Shown here one piece after another: positions 51,994-60,488 of a DNA stretch of 64,000 bases. Source of the DNA: Anaerocolumna sp. AGMB13020 (GTDB taxonomy: Bacteria; Bacillota; Clostridia; Lachnospirales; Lachnospiraceae); assembly GCF_033100115.1 (NCBI RefSeq), contig NZ_CP136910.1, positions 4,033,001 through 4,097,000 on the forward strand. Reading direction: 5' to 3'. The position numbers and the translations under genes are program-made. Positions within the stretch are counted from its first letter, which is position 1. Each line of letters begins with the position of its first letter. The notes beneath the pieces are model-generated. The model was not told the origin of the DNA. It saw nothing but the letters and a program-made list of their open reading frames with translations, and made no database searches.

Positions 51994-53547
51994 ATGAAAG
52001 AAAGAAACAAGCATGGCTGGTTACCTCTTTCCAAAATAAACGCAAGAACGGTCATACCTTTTTCCGGTATTCCTGAGGACCCCGGCAGGCACTGCCCGAT
52101 GCATACTGCGTTGTCCCTGATAAGAAATATAAGCGGGGTTTCCACCCTTGTAGTTGGAAGTGCAGAATGCGGCTATTACAGCCGCTATGTCATGACAGAT
52201 CAGAAAGGGCGAAACGGAGAACTTCATTATGTATATGAACTGGATGCAGGCGAAGTGGTATTTGGCTGTAGAAAAGGATTGCTGGAAGCTCTTAAGGAAA
52301 TGGACAGGGAAGGTGCAGAAATAATAATGTTAATTCTGACCTGTGTACCTGCATTAATCGGAGAAGATATGGAGGCTGTCATAAAGGAACTGGAAGGCAA
52401 GATATCCGCAAAGCTTTTCTTTGTAGATGGAGCCCATTTTAAATATAACGGTTATTATCCAGGATTTTTAGATACTTATAGTGGTTTAGGTCTGCTTTAT
52501 AAGGAGGCTGCCCTGAAAGAGGAAGCAAATAAGGGGGAGAGAAATGTAAACCTCCTTGGTGCTTTATTGGGCAAAGAAGGAAACGCTCTGAAGGAGTGCC
52601 TGCAGGAAGCCGGATGCAATCTATTAGAGGTAAATCTTCAGACAATTGTAAAAGCAGCAGAAAAGATCAATAAGGGCACCTTGAATGTGCTTCTGGATGC
52701 CAATCAGAGTCTGTTATCCGAAAAGCTTCATAAGCCTGAAATTCTCTTATGCAAAAGCTTTGAAGCAGAAGCCATCAGAACAGCTTATCAAAAGTTATTC
52801 GATCAATTAGAAATAGAGCGGGAGGATCAGAATTTTCTCCATTCTTCTTATCAGGCTTTGAAAGAGAAAGAGAAGCAGGCCAAAGAAGTATTAAAAGGAA
52901 TTCCTTTTATTATGACCAGCCAGGAGCTGCTGGCATTGCCAACCGCTGCCTATCTGTCTGAGTTAGGTATGGAGCCAAAACTTCTTTCGGTAGAGAATCT
53001 CTATGAAACAGACCTTCCCTGGAAAGAGGATATCTTGAAGCATGGAAATGATCCTTACCTGGTAACCATAACAGAAAACAACAATATAGGTCATTGGGCA
53101 AGGGATTATAATCTGTTTTCCATTGGACACTGCTTACATATACCAAAGGAAAGAGTACTGTTTAATCCTGCTGTTCATAGAATTTTTTCGCTGACCGGTT
53201 ATGAGCGAAGTATAGCGTTGCTTGACCGGTTGTTGGAATTAGCTGAGAATATGGAAGAAGTACCGGTTAAATTACAAAATAATTCAAAGCAGCTGGCAAC
53301 AGATAAGGCAGCAGTTGAGTTACAAAGACCAGAGCAAGGGTCAGCAGAAAAGGCAGCTGTTAAGCAACAAAGAGCAGAGCAGGAGTCAGCAGAAAAGGCA
53401 ATTGTTGAGTTACAAAGAGTAGAGCAGGGGTCAGCAGAAAAGGCAGCAGTTGAGTTACTAAGAGCAGAGCAGGAGACAACAGAAAAGACGACTATTAAGT
53501 TGAAAAGATCAGAGCAGAAAGTATTAAAACAGCCGGATAATATATAG
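51994..53547 (+). CDS. Nitrogenase component 1-like protein with three cluster cysteines and a repeat tail
   Basis: The 517-residue protein belongs to the NifD/NifK/NifE/BchN superfamily ('nitrogenase component 1, oxidoreductase'). Cys34 (GRHCPMHTAL), Cys59 (GSAECGYYSR) and Cys117 (ILTCVPALIGED) fit the three P-cluster-type ligands. The usual Gly-Gly in the VFGG-K-L motif is Cys here (EVVFGCRKGL, Cys92). Near the end of the core is SLTGYERSIALLDRLLEL. No obvious FeMo-co Cys/His pair is seen. Residues 438-512 are five 15-residue repeats (K-A-A-V-E-L-Q-R-x-E-Q-x-S-A-E), an unusual charged tail. It starts 111 bases after the NifH-like gene with TAGGAGA. Confidence 0.85.
   Translation: MKERNKHGWLPLSKINARTVIPFSGIPEDPGRHCPMHTALSLIRNISGVSTLVVGSAECGYYSRYVMTDQKGRNGELHYVYELDAGEVVFGCRKGLLEALKEMDREGAEIIMLILTCVPALIGEDMEAVIKELEGKISAKLFFVDGAHFKYNGYYPGFLDTYSGLGLLYKEAALKEEANKGERNVNLLGALLGKEGNALKECLQEAGCNLLEVNLQTIVKAAEKINKGTLNVLLDANQSLLSEKLHKPEILLCKSFEAEAIRTAYQKLFDQLEIEREDQNFLHSSYQALKEKEKQAKEVLKGIPFIMTSQELLALPTAAYLSELGMEPKLLSVENLYETDLPWKEDILKHGNDPYLVTITENNNIGHWARDYNLFSIGHCLHIPKERVLFNPAVHRIFSLTGYERSIALLDRLLELAENMEEVPVKLQNNSKQLATDKAAVELQRPEQGSAEKAAVKQQRAEQESAEKAIVELQRVEQGSAEKAAVELLRAEQETTEKTTIKLKRSEQKVLKQPDNI
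53305..53529 (+). repeat. Five 45-bp in-frame repeats coding the C-terminal tail
   Basis: The array codes five 15-residue units at residues 438-512 of the upstream protein. The first four are well conserved, the last diverged. Confidence 0.85.
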
Positions 53548-53566
53548 CTAAAAGGAGGGGATAGTC

Positions 53567-54784
53567 ATGGGTCTATATAAACAGCAGCCACTGCCCTCCG
53601 GAAGGATGGGTGCTCTCTGGACTCTTGGAACCATTAAAGATGCAGTTGTGCTGGAATTTGGTTCCATGGGGCATATGATATATGCCAGGAGATGGTTTGA
53701 ACAGGCCGGTTATAATGAAGAGGATGTCAAGCTATATGTTACACATCTTGATGAGAAAGACATTGCCCTTGGTATCACAGACCGTATTGGCAGAGCTTTG
53801 GATGAGATCTTAGCGGAGTATAGAGCTGAGGCAGTATTTTTGATTCCGTCCTCCGTACCTGAAGTTATTGGAATTGATATGGAGGCCATCTGTGAAGAAT
53901 TAAGTTATCAGTATGAGGATCTGCCAATATTATTCTTTCCGTGCGGAAGCTTTTCCTATAATTATCATAAAGGTATTGAGACCGCACTGTACGAGCTTCT
54001 GAAACATCTGCCGGTAAAGGTTGAAAGGACAGAAGAGCTTACCTGCAATATCATTGGTTCCTGTATAGACCTGCATTTGTTTGAGCAGGATGCAAGAGAG
54101 ATCGAGAGAATCCTTAAGGGAGCTTTCGGAATGAAGGTATCCTGTGTATTATCCACAAAAGCAGATGTAAAGAGCATTCAGTCAATGGGAGCTGCGCAGG
54201 TTAATCTTGTTATCAGGAGTGAAGGCAGGAAAGGAGCGGAGGTATTAAAGAAAAAATTCGGAACCCCTTATCTGCTTGGCAGACCTTATGGCTATAAAGG
54301 AACGCTGGGATGGATAAAACAATTAGAAGAGCTGACTGGTCTGACAGCTGATGTTAAGTTTATCGAGGAAGAGCTCAGGGAAGGAAGAAGAGCATTTGAG
54401 AATATTGCGCATATGCTGGAATACTTCGGTGACAGGGCTGTTTTTCATGCCGGTGGTAACGCAGATGTGGTTCAAGGTTTAAGAGAATTTGCTTGCGGTG
54501 AGCTTTCTTTAAAAGAAGGGATTTTCTGGTGTGATTCCAAAGAATATGAACAGGCTAACCTGCCCTTTAGAACAGAAAATGAGTTACAGCTGATACTGGA
54601 GGATATGAGAACGGGAATTCTGATGGCACGCAAGGAGGTTCAGAAGAAAGTACAGGGAAATACTTCTGAGCTGGTTACAGAAAGAAGCATAAATGAATGG
54701 AGCTTTAATCCGCATACACCACCTTATGTAGGATTTCGGGGGGCTTTAAATCTATGTGCCAGATGGTTTGAGGAAATACAGTAA
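53567..54784 (+). CDS. Second nitrogenase component 1-like protein, lacking cluster cysteines
   Basis: The 405-residue protein has the same fold family: LEFGSMGHMIYARRW, IPSSVPEVIGIDMEAICEEL, LLGRPYGYKGT and the C-terminal hallmark NPHTPPYVGFRGALNL. At the places where family members carry Cys ligands it has PSGR, EFGSMGH and PSSVPE, so none of the three cysteines is kept. It probably forms a heterodimer or heterotetramer with the preceding protein, which would hold the cluster alone, perhaps with a non-Cys ligand from this subunit as in BchN-BchB. AAAGGAGGGG precedes the ATG, 20 bases after the previous stop. Confidence 0.83.
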   Translation: MGLYKQQPLPSGRMGALWTLGTIKDAVVLEFGSMGHMIYARRWFEQAGYNEEDVKLYVTHLDEKDIALGITDRIGRALDEILAEYRAEAVFLIPSSVPEVIGIDMEAICEELSYQYEDLPILFFPCGSFSYNYHKGIETALYELLKHLPVKVERTEELTCNIIGSCIDLHLFEQDAREIERILKGAFGMKVSCVLSTKADVKSIQSMGAAQVNLVIRSEGRKGAEVLKKKFGTPYLLGRPYGYKGTLGWIKQLEELTGLTADVKFIEEELREGRRAFENIAHMLEYFGDRAVFHAGGNADVVQGLREFACGELSLKEGIFWCDSKEYEQANLPFRTENELQLILEDMRTGILMARKEVQKKVQGNTSELVTERSINEWSFNPHTPPYVGFRGALNLCARWFEEIQ

Positions 54785-54844
54785 AGTCAATTTAGAACGT
54801 TAGGTAAAAGAGTTAGGTGAAAAGTAAGTTTTTCGCAAGGGGAC

Positions 54845-55059
54845 GGCAAATTACAGAAAATAGAAAGAACTCATGCTTCGATTCCAAGGCATAAGAAGTC
54901 CTAATTTCTCTGAATATTTTGTGCTTGACATATGATAAAACAGATAACTCGCTTCGCTCAAACAATCTGTTTTATCATATAGCACAAAATATTCAGAGAA
55001 AAGGACGTCTAATGCCTTTCCATAGGCGCATTCGTTCTTTCTATTTTCTGAAATTTGCC
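54845..55059. repeat. 215-bp imperfect palindrome (MITE-like or long hairpin)
   Basis: Almost the whole element pairs with itself around a centre near 54955. Terminal arms GGCAAATT.CAGAAAATAGAAAGAAC (54845 on) match the complement ending at 55059. Inner arms include a perfect 18-bp stretch (54908-54925 with 54981-54998) and a perfect 15-bp stretch (54930-54944 with 54966-54980), with small bulges. It has no coding potential. It lies between convergent genes and could be a small non-autonomous mobile element or a very strong terminator. Confidence 0.75.
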
Positions 55060-55118
55060 TGAGCTCCTATGGATATATATAGTACTTTGATATTTAAATT
55101 TGTTTTAAAAGGACTTAA

Positions 55119-55210
55119 AACAGGCTGCACCTTCCAGTTAGGAGCTTTGTTCCCGGAAAGGTTCCCAGTTCTCTCCGGGTAAAACTCCCAAGTGGAAGGT
55201 GCAGCCTGTT
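55119..55210 (-). terminator. Long branched hairpin downstream of the alcohol dehydrogenase gene
   Basis: An 18-bp perfect outer stem (55119-55136 with 55193-55210) encloses a 56-base interior with an additional CCCGGA/TCCGGG pair (about 55153-55178) and GGAG/CTCC. On the minus strand it is followed by TTTTAAG, so it may terminate the dehydrogenase transcript. The large interior is more than a terminator needs; a structured RNA is possible. Confidence 0.55.
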
Positions 55211-55335
55211 ATTATGCTTTACTAGCTATTCATTAAATTATATCCAGCGCTATCTGGGGTTAGAAGGCTTTCTAGAAGGTATTATAATTCTGAAAGAGAT
55301 TGCAGGATTCTATTTAAATTATGTAGTAAAGCTCT

Positions 55336-56508
55336 TTAGAAATCAATTTCAGTTCCGTAATAAGTAGCTGTTAAGAGTTTCTCCATCTCAGCAGGAGTAA
55401 TGGTCCTTGGATTGGAACCAGTACATGCATCCCCTACAGCAAGTTCTGCAATAGTGGCAACTTTTTCTTTGAATTCTGCTTCGTTGACACCGAATTCTTT
55501 TAAGGTCTTTGGAATGCTTAAATTAACATTGTAGGCATCGATCTTATCACATAGTGCTTTCACACATTCAGTATCTGTACCTGTGATTCCAACGCTTCTT
55601 GCAATTTCAGCATAACGTTTTTCCGCAGTTTTAGCATTGAATTTGATTACATAAGGCAGGTAAATTGCATTTGCACAGCCGTGAGGAATATGTCCGGTTG
55701 AGAAAGCAGCGCCAGTCTTATGTGCCATGGAATGTACAATACCAAGGAGAGCATTTGAAAATGCCTGTCCTGCAAGACATTGTCCATAGTGCATTTGTTC
55801 TCTGGCTGACATATCACCTTCATAGGAAGCAGGCAGATATTCAAATACCATCTGGATAGCCTTGATAGCAAGAGGATCTGTAAAGGGACTGTTAAGAGTG
55901 GATACATATGCTTCCACTGCATGTGTCAGAGCATCCATACCGGTATGAGCTGTTAAAGTCTTAGGCATGGTTTCTGCAAGGTCAGGATCTACAATAGCAA
56001 TATCAGGAGTTATATTAAAATCTGCAAGAGGATATTTGATTCCTTTTGCATAATCAGTAATTACGGAGAAAGCAGTAACCTCAGTAGCAGTACCGGAGGT
56101 GGAAGGAATAGCAATGAATTTAGCTTTCTGTCTTAAAGTAGGGAAAGAGAAAGGCTGAATAATTGCTTCAAAGGAGGTTTCGGGATACTCATAAAATACC
56201 CACATAGCTTTTGCAGCATCGATAGGTGAACCACCGCCCATGGAAATAATCCAGTCAGGCTGGAACTCACGCATCATTTCAGCACCCTTCATAACTGTTT
56301 CTACTGATGGATCGGGTTCAACATTTTCAAAAAGTTTCGTTTCAATGCCGGCCTCTGTTAAATAATTAACTACTTTATCCACAAAACCAAAGCGTTTCAT
56401 GGAACCGCCTCCTAAAACAAGGATAGCTTTTTTACCTTCAATGTGTTTTAACTGTTCTAATGCACCTTTGCCATAATACATATCTCTGGGCAGTGTGTAT
56501 CTCATCAT
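55336..56508 (-). CDS. Iron-containing alcohol dehydrogenase
   Basis: The 390-residue enzyme is a group III (Fe-ADH) family member: VLGGGSMKRFG, GGGSPIDAAKAMW (NAD(P) site), IPSTSGTATEVTAFSVI, GMDALTHAVEAYVS and HSMAHKTGAAFSTGHIPHG, which supply the Asp/His metal ligands. It reduces aldehydes to alcohols (ethanol/butanol type) to reoxidise NADH in fermentation. The start is ATG 56508 with AAGGAGG upstream; a TTG at 56535 precedes that site. A Rex box lies in its promoter. Confidence 0.92.
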   Translation of the reverse strand: MMRYTLPRDMYYGKGALEQLKHIEGKKAILVLGGGSMKRFGFVDKVVNYLTEAGIETKLFENVEPDPSVETVMKGAEMMREFQPDWIISMGGGSPIDAAKAMWVFYEYPETSFEAIIQPFSFPTLRQKAKFIAIPSTSGTATEVTAFSVITDYAKGIKYPLADFNITPDIAIVDPDLAETMPKTLTAHTGMDALTHAVEAYVSTLNSPFTDPLAIKAIQMVFEYLPASYEGDMSAREQMHYGQCLAGQAFSNALLGIVHSMAHKTGAAFSTGHIPHGCANAIYLPYVIKFNAKTAEKRYAEIARSVGITGTDTECVKALCDKIDAYNVNLSIPKTLKEFGVNEAEFKEKVATIAELAVGDACTGSNPRTITPAEMEKLLTATYYGTEIDF

Positions 56509-56611
56509 ATGAAATTCCTCCTTATTATTAGCCAAATGTGAGCAGTTGCTTCAACATATATCATAAAAAGTAATATCTGTTAACTGGCACATTGTTTCTA
56601 TTTCTGTATCT

Positions 56612-56640
56612 ATTATAATATTGTTAAAGAATTAACACAA
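56612..56640 (-). promoter_or_regulatory. Promoter of the alcohol dehydrogenase gene
   Basis: On the minus strand TTGTGT (56640-56635), a 17-base spacer and TATAAT (56617-56612) form a good promoter about 105 bases before the ATG. Confidence 0.75.
56621..56638. promoter_or_regulatory. Rex operator
   Basis: TTGTTAAAGAATTAACAC matches the Rex consensus TTGTTAANNNNTTAACAA at 13 of 14 fixed positions. It fills the -10/-35 spacer of the dehydrogenase promoter. Rex senses NADH/NAD+ and represses fermentation genes in Clostridia. A second overlapping inverted repeat, ATATTGTTAAA at 56618 with TTTAACAATAT at 56649, extends the site. Confidence 0.75.
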
Positions 56641-56659
56641 TCATAATTTTTAACAATAT

Positions 56660-56934
56660 TCCTTCGGATATTTGTATATAATTTAATAAAAATGGCAGGG
56701 ACTTTTCGAATCTATATGAATAATTACTTATTTTGTTATGATATTGTCTGGATTCTTTATGCCAGCTATTATTTGCTTATAGAAAAGCAGTAGAATAACC
56801 TTTAAATCTCGAGATTTTCTATGTTCTACTAAAATAGCTGTTGTTGAGCTAAGGATAAACATCCGGTTGTTTTACTTTTCTTAAACACAATGTTATCATT
56901 GCCAGGAAAGATAAAAAAAGAGGAGGTAATTGAT
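56660..56934 (+). other. Intergenic region before the XRE regulator
   Basis: It contains an extended -10 TGTTATGAT at 56734-56742 and a strong ribosome-binding site AGAGGAGGT at 56920-56927. No gene is recognised in it; an in-frame ATG at 56890 precedes the ribosome-binding site and is not used. Confidence 0.4.
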
Positions 56935-57747
56935 ATGACGGTAAGAGGATTTGAAGAAAGATTAATGAATTTAAGAAAAGACGGTAATTATACCCAGGAG
57001 GAATTAGCAATGCGCCTTGGTGTCACTCCCCAGGCTGTTTCCAAATGGGAAAGAGGAATGGGATATCCGGACATAGAGCTGTTAGTAGCGCTCTGTCGTA
57101 TTCTGAATTGTTCCATTGATTACCTGCTGGAAGGTGAGAATAAGGTGGATTTTTATGAAGAAGCTGGCTTAAAACCTACCCAGGAGATTCTGAATAACCT
57201 GCTTGCAGAACCGGTGCTGCTGGAATTTGGTATCGGTCTGTTAGGAGCTGCCTCTGAAGAAAGCAGTAAAGGTTTTCCCGAGATAAATGAAATACGTAAA
57301 AGAGCAGCAGCATCCCTTGGAATATTGATTCCTCAAGTCAGAATTCGTGATAATACTGATTTAGGACAGTTTACCTACCGTATCTGGGTTTATGATACAA
57401 ATTTGTTTGAATATTCTTTTGAGAAAGAAGAAGCAGCGGCTTTTGGACAGATCTACAAGGATCTGGAAGAGACCTGTATAAAATATTACGGTAAGATATT
57501 AAATAAACAGCTAACAAAACAGCTGACTGATAATCTGGAAGAGAAATACCCCGAGGTTATAAAAGGGGTAATACCGGATAAGGTTCCACTCATTCAATTT
57601 CAAAACATCTTAATTCATGTCTATGAGAAAACGGGAACTATACATAATTTGATTAAAATAGTAGAGCTGTTGGATGATCTGGCTGGTAGAAGTAAGAGAA
57701 CAGAAGAGCTAGCAGAAGAAATAACAAAACGATTAAAAGAAAGATAA
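56935..57747 (+). CDS. XRE-family transcriptional regulator
   Basis: The 270-residue protein has an N-terminal Cro/CI helix-turn-helix (about 5-62; YTQEELAMRLGVTPQAVSKWERGMGYPDIELLVALC). An unassigned C-terminal part (about 75-270), mainly helical and acidic, probably serves for ligand sensing or oligomerisation; it contains LEFGIGLLG. The ATG at 56935 has AGGAGGT 8 bases upstream. Target genes are unknown; it is alone between terminators. Confidence 0.82.
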   Translation: MTVRGFEERLMNLRKDGNYTQEELAMRLGVTPQAVSKWERGMGYPDIELLVALCRILNCSIDYLLEGENKVDFYEEAGLKPTQEILNNLLAEPVLLEFGIGLLGAASEESSKGFPEINEIRKRAAASLGILIPQVRIRDNTDLGQFTYRIWVYDTNLFEYSFEKEEAAAFGQIYKDLEETCIKYYGKILNKQLTKQLTDNLEEKYPEVIKGVIPDKVPLIQFQNILIHVYEKTGTIHNLIKIVELLDDLAGRSKRTEELAEEITKRLKER

Positions 57748-57757
57748 TTTATCCGAA

Positions 57758-57798
57758 ATACAGGAAGGCCAGTCATCAGCTTCTGGCTTTTCCTGTAT
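57758..57798 (+). terminator. Terminator-like hairpin after the XRE gene
   Basis: ATACAGGAA pairs with TTCCTGTAT, and inside it GCCAG pairs with CTGGC, with a small internal loop. No long T run follows. Confidence 0.5.
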
Positions 57799-57951
57799 TA
57801 ATAAATTAATATACTGAACCATTAGTATGCGATAAACAGGAATCCTGCTGCAAAAGTTTAAGAAGAATGTTTTCCAAAGCGGATCAAAAATTTATAGAAG
57901 CTGATAATTCCTGATTATAGAAAGAGGAGTATTGATTAATAAAATAAAAAA

Positions 57952-57973
57952 CATTGAAACCTAGGTTTCAATG
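57952..57973. promoter_or_regulatory. Perfect 22-bp palindrome upstream of the helicase gene
   Basis: CATTGAAACCTAGGTTTCAATG is exactly self-complementary. On the minus strand it is followed by six T, so it could also end a minus-strand RNA; as DNA it could be an operator. The rest of the 57800-58158 gap is A+T rich with nothing else recognised. Confidence 0.45.
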
Positions 57974-58158
57974 CGACGAGAATATTTGTTAAATTGTCAG
58001 ATAATTCGACTACTTATTTTTAGGTAAACTTCATTATATATGATACCATAATTAAAAATAAAAGTCTAGTATTTTTTAAAATTTTCCATTAATATGATAC
58101 AGGTAGCCTGTTAAACGGACTTAAACCATTAGTTCGCAATAGACCTGAAGGAGGTATC

Positions 58159-60369
58159 ATGGAAAATAGTGAAAGACATGAAGAGCTAAGAAGTGAGTGG
58201 AAAAGAGAAGAAGAACATTTAAAGGAATGCGTTGCGCTTATCAGGTTTAATGTAGATAGCCAGAGTGCGGAATTAGCCAGAGTCCGTTCTGAAACCAAGG
58301 AGCTCTATGATAATTACCGTTCCAATAATCCGGAGCTGCATAATGACCTGGTTATCGGGCTTAGTATGCAAACTGATCTGGAAAAATCCCTGAGTAAGAA
58401 TATGGCTGCCTTGAAAAAGCCTTTTTTCGGAAGAATCGATTACAGAGAACTTGGAGTTGTAACAAATGGAGAAGAATTAGAGGAAGAAAAGAAGGAATTT
58501 TCTTTATACATTGGTAAGAACGGAGTAAGCAAGAGCAGCACGGAGATTATTATTATTGACTGGAGAGCACCGGTATCCAGTGTTTATTATGACAGTGATG
58601 TTGGTGAGAGTTCCTATCTGTCACCCTATGGGGACAGAATCCTGATTGGTTTGGATTTAAAGAGAACCTTTGAAATACAGGACAGCAGTCTGGTGGATTT
58701 CTATGATACGGATGTTATCGCCAACGATGAATTTCTAACCAAATACCTTGGAAAGAACAAAGAAGTGGTATTAGGGGAAATCATTGCAACAATCCAGAAG
58801 GAACAGAATGAAATTATCAGAGATACACCCTGGCACAGTGTAATCGTACAGGGAGTTGCGGGCAGCGGAAAGACTACGGTGGCAATGCATCGTATTTCCT
58901 ATATTTTATATAACTACAAGGAAAGATGCCGCTCCGATGAATTCTATATTATAGGCAGTAATAAAATGCTGCTGAATTATATCACAGGTGTACTGCCAAA
59001 CCTTGATGTATATAATATTAACCAGATGACGCTGGAGGAATTTCTGATCTCTCTTTTGGATAAGGAATTCGATAAGCTCAGGAAAAAGTATAAACTTACG
59101 AATCCTTTTGCCAGAAGCCGTACAATAGGAGACAGAAACAATCATACGATAACCCGTCTGAAACGGTACAAAGGTTCTTTGGACTTTATAAAAGCCCTGG
59201 AGTATTACCTGGATTGGTATGAAACCACAATTATTAAGACAGAGGATATTAACTATCATGGCAAGAGTGTATATTCAGAAACGGAAATAAGAGATTTTCT
59301 CACAATCTTTCAAGAGAAGCCGCTGCAGGAAAAACAAGAGCTCCTTAATAAACGCCTGGTCAGTAAGATTAGGCTTATCAATGAAAGAGAACAGCAGGAA
59401 AAGGAAATCATAAGCATAGAGACTAAAAAATACAAAGACTACTTCGGAAAAAAAGTAGCGAAGTTCGATTATGAAAAGATGTATTTAAATTTCATGGAAA
59501 GTCTTCTTACAAAGGAACTCTATAAGGAATTCACACATCACCTTCCAGAGGAAGAGGTGGTGAAGGAGCTGCAGGCAGGTTTTCTGAGAAAAGAAATTGA
59601 TCTGTATGACCTTTCCATGTTTGCCTATCTGAAAAGAAGAATCAAAGATACCAAGGATTTTGAGTATGTAAGTCATATAATTGTTGATGAAGCACAGGAT
59701 TTCGGTGTGTCAGTATTTTATTGTATGAAGCAGCTTTTTTCCGGCTGTACTTATACTATAATGGGGGATATTACACAGAATATTCACTTTGATACGGGTA
59801 TGAATGACTGGGAAGCTCTGCGCAGTGATGTGTTTTCAATAGACAAAGATAAATTTTATGTACTTGCTAAAAGTTATCGTAATACAGTAGAAATCTCAAA
59901 CTATGCCAGCCGGGTGTTAAAGCACTGTACCTTCAAAACCTATGATATCGAGCCTATCATACGTCATGGTAAAGAGGTAGAGGTGTGTAAAGCAAAAGAC
60001 CAAGAAGAGATGTTAAAGAAAACAGCCCGGATTCTTAAAAGCAGCAGGGAGACCGGTTATACCACACAGGCTGTTATTTGCAGAACGGAGGAGGAGACCA
60101 AGGAGGTATATCTTAAGCTTAAGGAATTAATCGAGGTGGAACCTCTAAATGAGGATATGGAGCAGATGAACTTTACCAATGGAATCATGGTATTACCCAT
60201 TCATATGACCAAAGGTTTGGAGTTTGACAGTGTATTATTATGGAACCCTGATGTAAACAATTATGAAAAGAGTGATGCTGATGCCAAACTCTTATATGTA
60301 GCAATTACACGGGCACTCCATGAACTTCACATAGTTTACATGGGTGAGCTGGCTGAGCTACTGGTATAA
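58159..60369 (+). CDS. helD: HelD-like UvrD/Rep-type helicase (RNA polymerase recycling ATPase)
   Basis: The 736-residue protein has an N-terminal charged coiled coil (about 1-80) that in HelD inserts into RNA polymerase. Walker A GVAGSGKTT (232-240), IIVDEAQDFGVS (motif II), GDITQN, SYRNTVEIS and the C-terminal helicase box GLEFDSVLLWNP..LLYVAITRALHELHIVY follow. Length and coiled coil match clostridial HelD, not UvrD/PcrA. It frees stalled RNA polymerase from nucleic acid and can give rifamycin tolerance in relatives. GAAGGAGGT precedes the ATG. Confidence 0.87.
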   Translation: MENSERHEELRSEWKREEEHLKECVALIRFNVDSQSAELARVRSETKELYDNYRSNNPELHNDLVIGLSMQTDLEKSLSKNMAALKKPFFGRIDYRELGVVTNGEELEEEKKEFSLYIGKNGVSKSSTEIIIIDWRAPVSSVYYDSDVGESSYLSPYGDRILIGLDLKRTFEIQDSSLVDFYDTDVIANDEFLTKYLGKNKEVVLGEIIATIQKEQNEIIRDTPWHSVIVQGVAGSGKTTVAMHRISYILYNYKERCRSDEFYIIGSNKMLLNYITGVLPNLDVYNINQMTLEEFLISLLDKEFDKLRKKYKLTNPFARSRTIGDRNNHTITRLKRYKGSLDFIKALEYYLDWYETTIIKTEDINYHGKSVYSETEIRDFLTIFQEKPLQEKQELLNKRLVSKIRLINEREQQEKEIISIETKKYKDYFGKKVAKFDYEKMYLNFMESLLTKELYKEFTHHLPEEEVVKELQAGFLRKEIDLYDLSMFAYLKRRIKDTKDFEYVSHIIVDEAQDFGVSVFYCMKQLFSGCTYTIMGDITQNIHFDTGMNDWEALRSDVFSIDKDKFYVLAKSYRNTVEISNYASRVLKHCTFKTYDIEPIIRHGKEVEVCKAKDQEEMLKKTARILKSSRETGYTTQAVICRTEEETKEVYLKLKELIEVEPLNEDMEQMNFTNGIMVLPIHMTKGLEFDSVLLWNPDVNNYEKSDADAKLLYVAITRALHELHIVYMGELAELLV

Positions 60370-60423
60370 GAAAACAAAAGGATTTTATAAAAGAGATAGC
60401 TGTCTGAAAATAGCAGCGAAATA

Positions 60424-60482
60424 ATATTGCCGATCTTGTGTGAAGTGATCTTAACTATCAGATCACACACAATCGGCAATAT
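60424..60482. terminator. Long hairpin between convergent genes
   Basis: ATATTGCCGAT-C-TTGTGTGA-A-GTGATC (60424 on) pairs with GATCAC-ACACAA-TCGGCAATAT (to 60482) around a 10-base loop. It lies between the helicase and the reverse sleC gene; T runs are weak on both sides. Confidence 0.6.
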
Positions 60483-60488
60483 CTTTCA

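Noticed and set aside
51142..54784. True nitrogen-fixation (nifHDK) operon
   Set aside because: Proteins are shorter or divergent, one subunit lacks cluster cysteines, no FeMo-co ligand pair is evident and nifB/nifE/nifN are absent; Fur-type and not nitrogen control.
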